The position numbers and the translations under genes were made by a program. Source: JAVXNW01 sp036645575 (lineage in GTDB: Bacteria > Bacillota > Clostridia > Christensenellales > Aristaeellaceae). Taken from it: a DNA stretch of 12,587 nucleotides. Below, piece after piece: positions 6,960 to 12,587 of this stretch; the stretch's first letter is position 1; every line of letters begins with the position of its first letter. The notes beneath the pieces are model-generated. The model saw only the letters and a list, made by a program, of their open reading frames with translations. It had not been told where the DNA came from and searched no databases. Location: assembly GCA_036645575.1 (NCBI GenBank), contig JAVXNW010000076.1:1-12587 (forward strand), given 5' to 3'.

Positions 6960-7577
6960 TCAATCGCGCTTCTGTTCGACCTGATCCTCGGGTCCCGCTT
7001 CGGGTTCCGCTTCGGGATCCGCTTCGGGTTCCGCTTCGGTTGCGTCCGAATCGTCCGGTATGTCTGCGGATTGCGCGCTGCCGCCGCCGCGCAGATCGGC
7101 CTCGAGGTCGCTGAAAAAGCCCTTGCCCGGCTCCGGCCAGTTGATTTCTACCGAAGAAGCGCCCTTGTCGGGGGTCTGTTCCTCGTCAGGCTCCGGCGGC
7201 GCTGCCTTGGGCTCCGGTTCCCGCTCGGGCAGTCGCGCGCCGCAGCTGGCGCAGAAGCGCGCGCTGACCGGCTGCACGCCGCCGCAGTTGGGGCAGCGGT
7301 TGAGGCCGCGCACCTTGTCGATCATCTGGTCAAGGCGTTCAAGCTGCGAAGTCAGCTCGACGATCTGCGCGCAAAGGCGCACCGCCTCCTCGTGGGTCTG
7401 CGCGTCGCGCGTGGCGAAGAACGCCTTGCCCACCTGCTCGTACAGCGCGTCTATCTGCTGCTTGACGCCCTGTTTTTTGCCGTTCAGCCGGCTCACCTCC
7501 GCCGTCTCGCTGGTCTTTTTGCCGACCGACTGCGCCGCGTCAGACAACTGCTTGCCAAGCTCCTGAAAAAACGCCAT
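6960..7577 (-). CDS. Zinc-ribbon protein with helical N-terminus and acidic repeat tail
   Basis: Predicted 205-residue soluble protein of unknown function. The N-terminal half (1-90) is charged and helical, probably coiled coil, with FFQELGKQLSDAAQSVGKKTSETAEVSRL at the start; this kind of segment is common in small clostridial zinc-ribbon proteins. A zinc ribbon follows: C95-P-N-C98 and C109-A-S-C112, likely binding one zinc ion. The C-terminal third is low complexity, rich in Pro, Glu, Asp and Ala, ending in PEA[E/D/G] repeats. The ATG at 7577 is chosen because an AAAGGGG site precedes it with good spacing and it begins the conserved helical part; the frame stays open to a TTG at 7655 that also has a possible AGGGGG site. 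There is no signal peptide. A role as a structural or regulatory adaptor is only a guess. Confidence 0.8.
   Translation of the reverse strand: MAFFQELGKQLSDAAQSVGKKTSETAEVSRLNGKKQGVKQQIDALYEQVGKAFFATRDAQTHEEAVRLCAQIVELTSQLERLDQMIDKVRGLNRCPNCGGVQPVSARFCASCGARLPEREPEPKAAPPEPDEEQTPDKGASSVEINWPEPGKGFFSDLEADLRGGGSAQSADIPDDSDATEAEPEADPEAEPEAGPEDQVEQKRD
6990..7037 (-). repeat. 12-bp tandem repeat coding the acidic PEAx tail
   Basis: Four 12-bp units of the type GGGTTCCGCTTC (6990-7001, 7002-7013, 7014-7025, 7026-7037) encode four Pro-Glu-Ala-x repeats at the C-terminus of the zinc-ribbon protein. Differences between units are single bases. Confidence 0.85.
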
Positions 7578-7699
7578 TCGATTCACCCCTTTGTTCAAAA
7601 CTATGCGCGCGTTTTGCGCGTATGTCCGTGTTCCCGATAAAATCATCCCATCCAAGGTTCCCCCTTAGTTTGCACATCTTCGGGTAAAAAATCAAGCGT

Positions 7700-7728
7700 T
7701 TTCTGAAAATTGGTCCGATTTGTATGAT
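7700..7728 (+). promoter_or_regulatory. Weak candidate promoter for the DUF421 gene
   Basis: TTTCTG (7700-7705), 17 bp, TATGAT (7723-7728). The -10 box is good but the -35 match is poor. It lies in an AT-rich stretch 60 bp ahead of the TTG start at 7791. Confidence 0.3.
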
Positions 7729-7790
7729 TTTCGCCGCATTTACGCAGGATAGTCAGGAGAATCCACCGTTTTTGCGAAGGGGGCGCCACC

Positions 7791-8522
7791 TTGCTGACCA
7801 TATTTCTCCGGGCATTCACGCTGTACTTTATCATGCTGCTCACGCTGCGCGGCATGGGCAAGCACCAATTGGGGCAATACCAGCCGTATGAATTTGCGAT
7901 GGCCATGCTGATTGCGGACCTCGTGTCGGCGCCGATGAGCACCGTGTCCACGCCGCTTTTGCACGGCATCCTGCCGATCGCGGCGCTGTTTGTGTCGCAC
8001 GGCGTTTTGACGCTGTTGTGCATGCGCTCGGACCGCATCCGCGCGTTCATCTCGGGAAAGCCGGCGGTGGTCATCTCGGACGGGGTGATCGACCGCAAGG
8101 AACTGACCCGGCTGTGCCTGAGCCTGAGCGACCTCATGGAGGGACTGCGCATATCGGGGATATTGGACCCGCAGAACTTGGGCACCGCGATCATCGAGGC
8201 AAACGGCGCCGTGAGCGCGTTTCCGTCCTCCGGCGCGCGCCCGCCGACGGCGGATGAGCTGCACATCAAGGTCAAGCGCGAGGGGCTTCCGCTGATGCTG
8301 ATCCTGGACGGGCGGCTGCAAGTTCACAATCTAGCGACAAGCGGAAAGGACGAGCGCTGGCTGTTTGCGCTGCTTGCGCACTACAACTTGACGGCCGAGA
8401 AGGTGCTGCTTGCGAGCCTTGACACGACGGGACAATTGCGCGTTCAGACCATGGACGAGGTCATTCTGTCGATGAAGGCGCTGAGCGAAAGCGAGGTGTG
8501 CTGGTCGTGCGGGTCAAGCTGA
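7791..8522 (+). CDS. DUF421 (YetF-type) membrane protein
   Basis: Predicted 243-residue member of the DUF421/YetF family, whose biochemical role is poorly defined. The family N-terminus is clear: FLRAFTLYFIMLLTLRGMGKHQLGQYQPYEF (5-35) and IADLVSAPMS (41-50). Two to three membrane helices lie in about 1-78, followed by the cytoplasmic YetF domain (about 82-235) with GKPAVVISDGVID (89-101). The start is TTG at 7791, supported by AAGGGGG 7 nt upstream and by family alignment; no ATG fits. It overlaps the next gene (DUF4363) by about 16-25 bp, so the two are translationally coupled, a pairing seen in other Clostridia. In some spore formers relatives affect spore assembly or germination, but I cannot assign that here. 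Confidence 0.9.
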   Translation: MLTIFLRAFTLYFIMLLTLRGMGKHQLGQYQPYEFAMAMLIADLVSAPMSTVSTPLLHGILPIAALFVSHGVLTLLCMRSDRIRAFISGKPAVVISDGVIDRKELTRLCLSLSDLMEGLRISGILDPQNLGTAIIEANGAVSAFPSSGARPPTADELHIKVKREGLPLMLILDGRLQVHNLATSGKDERWLFALLAHYNLTAEKVLLASLDTTGQLRVQTMDEVILSMKALSESEVCWSCGSS

Positions 8523-8890
8523 TCGCGACGCTTTTGGTGCTCATCTTGTCGGTGGCGCTGTGCGTTGCCTCGATGCAGGTGGTCTTTCACGAGATTGTGA
8601 TGATGGAGGATTTGACGGAGAAAGTGCTTGAGCGCGCGAGCGCGGGCGACACGGCGGGCGCGCGGGAGGCGCTTGCGCAGATGGCGGAAAAGTGGGAGGG
8701 CGCGCGGCCGATGCTCGAGGCGCTCACGCCGCACGAAGATCTGCACCAAGTGACGCTTCAATACGTCGAGGCCACGAGCAATCTGGAATCGGGCGACTGG
8801 GACGACTTTGCGCGCGCGGTGGCGCTGCTCAAGGAGATGCTCAAGCATTTGCACGAGCACGAGGAACTGAGCTGGTCCAACCTCTTTTAA
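8498..8890 (+). CDS. DUF4363 family membrane-anchored protein
   Basis: Predicted 130-residue protein of the uncharacterised DUF4363 family. An N-terminal hydrophobic helix (about residues 7-25) anchors it, with the rest a helical, probably external domain rich in Glu and Ala. The segment LTPHEDLHQVTLQYVEATSNLESGDW and the C-terminal ending EELSWSNLF are typical of the family. The start is GTG at 8498 or, equally possible, GTG at 8507; a GCGAGG site precedes both. It overlaps the DUF421 stop, so it is probably made from the same transcript and may act with that protein at the membrane. No terminator is obvious after the stop. Confidence 0.82.
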   Translation: MLVVRVKLIATLLVLILSVALCVASMQVVFHEIVMMEDLTEKVLERASAGDTAGAREALAQMAEKWEGARPMLEALTPHEDLHQVTLQYVEATSNLESGDWDDFARAVALLKEMLKHLHEHEELSWSNLF

Positions 8891-9005
8891 GGCAATTTCG
8901 TTGTGTTCCACCCGTTATGAAAAGCTTATCGCTTGATATCCTTTGTTAAACCGCATGCGGCAAAGATGCTGTAGAAAGAATACCATGTGAAATTCTATGC
9001 GCACC

Positions 9006-9033
9006 TTGACAAAACCACTGTGCATATTATAAT
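9006..9033 (+). promoter_or_regulatory. Consensus sigma-A promoter of the methyltransferase gene
   Basis: Perfect TTGACA (9006-9011) and perfect TATAAT (9028-9033) with a 16-bp spacer. It is among the best promoter matches in the window and predicts strong constitutive expression unless repressed. Confidence 0.85.
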
Positions 9034-9071
9034 AATTGTGCAATAAGTTTTATTTGGGAGGAAGATACATC

Positions 9072-9935
9072 ATGAGCGATTTAAACATTAATCCAATCAG
9101 CAATACCGCAACGGCATGTCTGGGTTTATTCCAGACAACAGATATCCCATACGCAAAGGAGTGGGCAGAGATTCATGAGATAGAGAAAAAAACCGTGGAT
9201 ATGCTGCCGGGAAGCGACAGCATCCAGCTTAATCGTCTTGCGCTTACCGTTATGCTGGAGGCGCGTCTCAAGAGCGCAGAGTCGCTTATCCGCAGAGAGG
9301 GCAACCCGAATCTTTTAGACCTTGCGTGCGGCTTTACACCGCGAAGCTTTTATATGGCAAAAGAAGGCGTTCACTATGTCGGCGCAGACCTGCCGTATGT
9401 CATTGAACAGGTAAAGCCTGCGATGACGACGCTGTTGCAAAAACATGAGGAATTGCAGGAATGCCAGTCGCGCATCCGCTATGAAATTGTGGATGCAACT
9501 GACTACAGCCAGCTGGAAGCGGCGGTTTCGCATTTGAGCGGGCCGATCACAGTAACCTGTGAAGGCTTAATGGGATATATGCCTGCCTGCGAGCAGCGGG
9601 AGGTTGCGACAAATATTCACCGCCTGCTTTCTGCACATGGCGGCGTTTGGATTACACCCGACTACAACGGGAGTTTTACCGGAACAAGTTTGTTTGTAGC
9701 GAATTATATCTTCAGCGGTGTAACGGAAAAGACCGTTCCACAATCGGCGTGGCTGGACAAAGAACATGCATGCGAGATGTTCAAGGAGCTGGGGTTTTCG
9801 GTTTCCGAGTATGTATGCCGACCCAACATAGAGACACTTTCCTCGCTCCGTTTCGCGAGCGGGGAGGAAAAAGACGAACTGTATCATGCCAATCAAGCAT
9901 GGCATTTTATGCTGATGCGTTGTAACAATGCATGA
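9072..9935 (+). CDS. Class I SAM-dependent methyltransferase, LCMT-like
   Basis: Predicted 287-residue cytosolic methyltransferase. The SAM-binding fold is visible: motif I LLDLACGFTPRS (81-92), the acidic motif II VGADLP (103-108), an acidic residue after strand 3 (D141), and TVTCEGLMGYM (160-170) followed by a GGVWITPD strand (190-197). This pattern, with DLxCGxxxRS, DLPxVIE and EGLxxY, resembles the leucine-carboxyl-methyltransferase-like group (COG3315), whose members methylate carboxyl or hydroxyl groups of proteins or natural products. The substrate is not predictable. The ATG at 9072 has GGGAGG about 10 nt upstream and a consensus promoter further back. Codon use is markedly more AT-rich than its neighbours, and no biosynthetic partner gene is nearby, which fits a transferred single-gene cargo. 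Confidence 0.82.
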   Translation: MSDLNINPISNTATACLGLFQTTDIPYAKEWAEIHEIEKKTVDMLPGSDSIQLNRLALTVMLEARLKSAESLIRREGNPNLLDLACGFTPRSFYMAKEGVHYVGADLPYVIEQVKPAMTTLLQKHEELQECQSRIRYEIVDATDYSQLEAAVSHLSGPITVTCEGLMGYMPACEQREVATNIHRLLSAHGGVWITPDYNGSFTGTSLFVANYIFSGVTEKTVPQSAWLDKEHACEMFKELGFSVSEYVCRPNIETLSSLRFASGEEKDELYHANQAWHFMLMRCNNA

Positions 9936-9982
9936 TTGAGTGTTTATCTTGCCTGCGTTATGATTTTGGTCAATAGCACAAT

Positions 9983-10011
9983 TTGATTTCTTTTTCAGAC
10001 ACGCCTAAGAT
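9983..10011 (+). promoter_or_regulatory. Tentative promoter for the triple-SH3 gene
   Basis: TTGATT (9983-9988), 17 bp, TAAGAT (10006-10011); each box matches consensus at four of six positions. It would give a leader of about 70 nt ending in the GAGGGGG ribosome site at about 10072. Confidence 0.3.
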
Positions 10012-10085
10012 AAATTGTGGAAAATCTGGAACATTTTGGGATCAATATCGTCTATTGAGTAAAGGATTTAAGAGGGGGTTGGACA

Positions 10086-10787
10086 ATGAACATGAAGCGA
10101 AAGATCAGCCTGATGCTCGCGGTCATTCTCGTATGCAGCTGCTTGTGCGGCGCGGCACTGGCCGCATCGGTGGGCGTGGTGCGCACGCTCAGTCAGGACG
10201 GAACCGTCAATCTTCGGGCAAACCCAAACTCGTACGTCATCGGCAACACGGAAAACGGCGATCTGCTGAAGATCATCAAAAAGAGCTCCGGCTGGAGCCG
10301 CGTCACCATGACCAGCGGCGCAATGAGGGGCCGCACCGGCTGGATGTTTAACAAGTACGTACTCAACCTGCGCGACACCGCCGATTCTTCCGGCTGGGGC
10401 GCGTTGGCGCACATCAAGACCGAGTACGCCACTTCGGGCGTCAACCTGCGCAAGGGCCCCGGCATGAGCTACGGCGTAAAGGGCACGCTGCACCGCAACG
10501 ACATGCTGATCATCTTGGACAAGTACAACTCGCGCTGGTATGAGGTTCAGATCGGCAATTCGCTGCGCACGGGCTTCGTCTCCTCCGAGTACATCACCAA
10601 TGGCGCGATCGCGCACACGACCAGCTCCGTCAACCTGCGCCGCAAGGCGAGCGACTCGAGCGAGATCCTGAACGTGGTTCCGTCGGGCGAAGAGGTTCTG
10701 GTGCTCAACATCGGCTCAAAGTGGGCAAAGGTCAAGTACGAAAGAAGAACCGGCTACATCTTCACCAAGTACCTGCGCCTCAAGTAA
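10086..10787 (+). CDS. Secreted protein with three bacterial SH3 domains
   Basis: Predicted 233-residue exported protein. A signal peptide occupies about 1-27 (MNMKRK, hydrophobic core, AALA-AS cleavage region). Three SH3-type repeats follow: about 38-92 (VNLRANPNSY ... GWMFNKYV), 116-170 (VNLRKGPGMSYG ... GFVSSEYI) and 179-230 (VNLRRKASDSSE ... GYIFTKYL). The VNLR start and G[WFY][VI]xxxY[VIL] end are typical of SH3_3 domains that bind cell-wall peptides or glycans. There is no catalytic domain, so it is probably a wall-binding structural or adaptor protein. ATG at 10086 is preceded by GAGGGGG at 8-nt spacing. Codon use returns to the GC-rich genome style here. It is monocistronic, with a terminator downstream. 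Confidence 0.88.
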   Translation: MNMKRKISLMLAVILVCSCLCGAALAASVGVVRTLSQDGTVNLRANPNSYVIGNTENGDLLKIIKKSSGWSRVTMTSGAMRGRTGWMFNKYVLNLRDTADSSGWGALAHIKTEYATSGVNLRKGPGMSYGVKGTLHRNDMLIILDKYNSRWYEVQIGNSLRTGFVSSEYITNGAIAHTTSSVNLRRKASDSSEILNVVPSGEEVLVLNIGSKWAKVKYERRTGYIFTKYLRLK

Positions 10788-10801
10788 ATCTCCCCCCAAG
10801 C

Positions 10802-10840
10802 AAAAAGCGGTCGCTGCATTGAGTGCAGCGGCCCCTTTTT
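10802..10840 (+). terminator. Rho-independent terminator of the triple-SH3 gene
   Basis: AAAAAGCGGTCGCTGCA pairs, with one or two mismatches, with TGCAGCGGCCCCTTTTT around a short loop, and the structure ends in a T-run. Confidence 0.85.
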
Positions 10841-10918
10841 ATGCCGCGCACGCCTTGTCCGTTTCGAGTTCCGCGCATTTGGGTAGAATAAGCCTAACCG
10901 AATGGGAGGGAGATTGTG

Positions 10919-12295
10919 ATGAAAAAGCTATTTGCGTTTATTCTATCGCTGTGCCTGTTGGCGGGCGTTCCCGCCATGGGGCAAGAGAATGCCAAGGAGG
11001 AACCGGACGTGGGATTTAAGGCAAATGATGGAGAATCGGTGATCTATTTGGCGGGCGGATGCTTTTGGGGCATGGAAAAGCTGATGAGCGTCATCCCGGG
11101 CGTAGAGGACGCGGTGAGCGGCTACGCAAACGGCACGACGGCAAACCCCACCTATGCCCAGGTGTGCACCGGAAAAACCGGGCATCGGGAGACGGTGCGC
11201 GTCGTGTATAAGCCTGACAAGGTGAGCCTCGAGGCGATATTGTCGGTGTATTTTAGCGCCATCGACCCCACGGTCAAGGAGCGGCAGGGCAACGACGTGG
11301 GCAGCCAATATCAAGTGGGCATTTACTACGAAGACGCCGCGGACAAGCCGGTCGTCGAGCGCGTCATGGAGATTGAGCGCGCGCGCCACGACGCGTTCTA
11401 CGTGGAATCCGGCCCGCTTACCGCGTTTTACGAGGCGGAAAAGGCGCATCAGGACTACTTGGACGCAAACCCGAGCGGCTATTGTCACATCCCGGCGGTC
11501 GCGTTTCAGCGCGCCCAAAGCTTGATCGTCGATCCCGCCGCGTACCGAAAGCCGTCGGACGAATCGCTCAAACAGACTTTGACCGGTATTCAATACGCGG
11601 TGACGCAGCAGAGCCAGACCGAGCGCCCCTACGACAACGAGTATTGGCAGGAAACCGAAGACGGTCTGTATGTGGACGTCACGACCGGCGAGCCGCTGTT
11701 TTCCTCGAAGGACAAGTATGAAAGCAGCTGCGGCTGGCCCGCGTTTGGCAAGGGTCTCGACGAAAACAGCCTGTTTTACGCGGGCGATCATTCGCACGGC
11801 ATGTCGCGCACCGAGGTGCGCAGCCGCGTAGGCAACGCGCATCTGGGGCACGTATTCGAGGGCGATCGCGAGTCGCCGACGGGGACCAGGTACTGCATCA
11901 ACAGCGCCGCGCTGCGCTTTGTCCCCTACGATCAAATGGAAGCGGCGGGCTACGGCGCGTACATGGCGTATGTCAGGCCGGTCAAGGCCGAATATCACAA
12001 GATTGGCGCCGAGGAGGCCAAGGCGATGATCGATCGCGGCGCGCTCGTCGTGGACGTGCGCGACCAATCGGAGTACGACGCGGGGCACCTGCCCAATGCG
12101 CGCCTGATCCCGCTTGACACGATTTCCGCTTCGCCGCCCGCGCTCCTCCCCGACCTGAGCGCCACCACCCTCATCTACTGCCGCTCCGGCCGTCGCAGCA
12201 AAGAGGCCGCCGAGCGCCTCGTCGCGATGGGCTACACCGCCATCTACGACTTTGGCGGCATCATCGATTGGCCGTATGAGGTCGTCCAGGGTTAA
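10919..12295 (+). CDS. msrAB: Secreted MsrA-MsrB-rhodanese fusion: peptide methionine sulfoxide reductase
   Basis: Predicted 458-residue exported repair enzyme reducing both S- and R-methionine sulfoxide in envelope proteins. Order: signal peptide (about 1-21); MsrA (about 40-205) with GCFWG (47-51, catalytic C48) and a possible resolving Cys in GYCHI (C189); MsrB (about 235-337) with SCGWPAF (C271, resolving position), RSRVGNAHLGHVF and RYCINSAALRF (catalytic C326); then a rhodanese domain (about 361-455) with VVDVRDQSEYDAGHLP and an active loop CRSGRRS (421-427). The two CxxC zinc pairs of many MsrB proteins are absent, as in other zinc-free forms. ATG at 10919 is preferred over the adjoining GTG (10916) because of the GGGAGGGAG site and the MKKLF signal start. 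No CcdA- or thioredoxin-like reductant is encoded nearby. The rhodanese tail is unusual and may supply or accept sulfur or electrons (inference). Confidence 0.93.
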   Translation: MKKLFAFILSLCLLAGVPAMGQENAKEEPDVGFKANDGESVIYLAGGCFWGMEKLMSVIPGVEDAVSGYANGTTANPTYAQVCTGKTGHRETVRVVYKPDKVSLEAILSVYFSAIDPTVKERQGNDVGSQYQVGIYYEDAADKPVVERVMEIERARHDAFYVESGPLTAFYEAEKAHQDYLDANPSGYCHIPAVAFQRAQSLIVDPAAYRKPSDESLKQTLTGIQYAVTQQSQTERPYDNEYWQETEDGLYVDVTTGEPLFSSKDKYESSCGWPAFGKGLDENSLFYAGDHSHGMSRTEVRSRVGNAHLGHVFEGDRESPTGTRYCINSAALRFVPYDQMEAAGYGAYMAYVRPVKAEYHKIGAEEAKAMIDRGALVVDVRDQSEYDAGHLPNARLIPLDTISASPPALLPDLSATTLIYCRSGRRSKEAAERLVAMGYTAIYDFGGIIDWPYEVVQG

Positions 12296-12587
12296 AACAA
12301 ACCAAGGCCTTTTCCGTGTTTTTCTCCGGTGAAGACATTCAGGCGTGCCCAAGGCCGAAACAAGCCAAGTCCTTTTCTGTGCTTTTTCTCCGGTGAAGAC
12401 ATTCAGGCGTGCCCAAGGCCGAAACAAACCAAGTCCTTTTCTGTGCTTTTTCTCCGGTGAAGACATTCAGGCGTGCCCAAGGCCGAAACAAGCCAAGTTC
12501 TTTTCTGTGTTTTTTCTCCGGTGAAGACATTCAGGCGTGCCCAAGGCCGAAACAAACCAAGTCCTTTTCTGTGCTTTTTCTCCGGTG
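12296..12587. repeat. 64-bp tandem repeat array, continues past window edge
   Basis: About four and a half head-to-tail copies of a 64-bp unit begin right after the msrAB stop codon and run off the right edge. GAAGACATTCAGG occurs at 12331, 12395, 12459 and 12523, exactly 64 bp apart. Copies differ by only a few bases; the first is the most divergent (GGCC for GTCC, CCGTG for CTGTG, one T missing). A pyrimidine-rich tract, CTTTTTCTCCGG, lies in every unit. There are no unique spacers, so it is not CRISPR. The unit is not a multiple of three. Total length is unknown. Confidence 0.95.

Larger units (their letters stand above)
8891..10080. other. AT-richer segment, probably acquired
   Basis: The run from the DUF4363 stop to just before the triple-SH3 gene has visibly lower GC and different codon use (many A- and T-ending codons, AAA, TTT, GAA) than both sides, which are dominated by GCG/CGC-rich codons. 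It contains one methyltransferase gene and no recognisable integrase, IS end or attachment site. The non-coding flanks (8891-9005 and 9936-10080) show no convincing flanking repeat by eye. Confidence 0.6.

Noticed and set aside
6840..7640. A 266-codon plus-strand open frame over the zinc-ribbon gene
   Set aside because: The minus strand carries the CxxC zinc ribbon and a ribosome site. The plus frame reads through terminator hairpins and the 12-bp repeat.
8891..10080. Insertion sequence or integron cassette around the methyltransferase
   Set aside because: No transposase or integrase frame, no terminal inverted repeats and no convincing target-site duplication; only a chance-level 8-bp match (CGTTATGA) between the flanks.
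10943..12466. A 507-codon minus-strand open frame opposite msrAB
   Set aside because: It lies antisense to a gene with unmistakable MsrA, MsrB and rhodanese motifs. High-GC codon bias opens the opposite strand, and the translation is Arg/His/Val-rich without any recognised motif. Only its extension into the 64-bp array was kept as a note.
12296..12587. CRISPR array
   Set aside because: Units are contiguous and nearly identical along their whole 64 bp; there are no unique spacers and no cas genes nearby.

Overview
The window looks like a chromosomal segment of a GC-rich, spore-lineage Firmicute (Clostridia, possibly near Christensenellales/Aristaeellaceae; this placement is an inference). The reasons are a GerW/YtfJ sporulation protein next to a DUF2953 protein, a YetF-type DUF421 protein followed by a DUF4363 protein, secreted SH3-repeat envelope proteins, Gram-positive Shine-Dalgarno sites (GGAGG-like, some with TTG or GTG starts) and sigma-A-type promoters. 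No phage, transposase, CRISPR array, tRNA or rRNA gene was recognised.

Layout. Bases 1-245 hold two strong hairpins of unknown role and the terminator of the leftward pair DUF2953-gerW (246-1174). A rightward Na/Pi-cotransporter-PhoU fusion (1327-3081) meets a leftward secreted SH3/peptidoglycan-binding protein (3163-4398) at a perfect palindromic terminator. Leftward folC (4608-5897) and rightward nagB (6041-6766) diverge from closely packed promoters. A leftward zinc-ribbon protein (6960-7577) diverges from the overlapping DUF421-DUF4363 pair (7791-8890). An AT-richer segment (about 8891-10080) carries one methyltransferase with a near-perfect promoter and looks acquired. It is followed by a secreted triple-SH3 protein (10086-10787) and a secreted MsrA-MsrB-rhodanese fusion (10919-12295). 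From the stop codon of that gene to the window edge runs an array of 64-bp tandem repeats.

How it fits together. Most genes are single-gene housekeeping units: folate polyglutamylation, amino-sugar catabolism and phosphate transport. Three encode exported envelope proteins: two SH3-repeat proteins, one with a C-terminal domain resembling a divergent L,D-transpeptidase, and a methionine-sulfoxide repair enzyme with a fused sulfurtransferase domain. The points most worth following up are the 64-bp array, the MsrA-MsrB-rhodanese architecture, the HHC-type C-terminal domain of the 3163-4398 protein, and the acquired methyltransferase. I did not find convincing evidence of a complete new multi-gene system.
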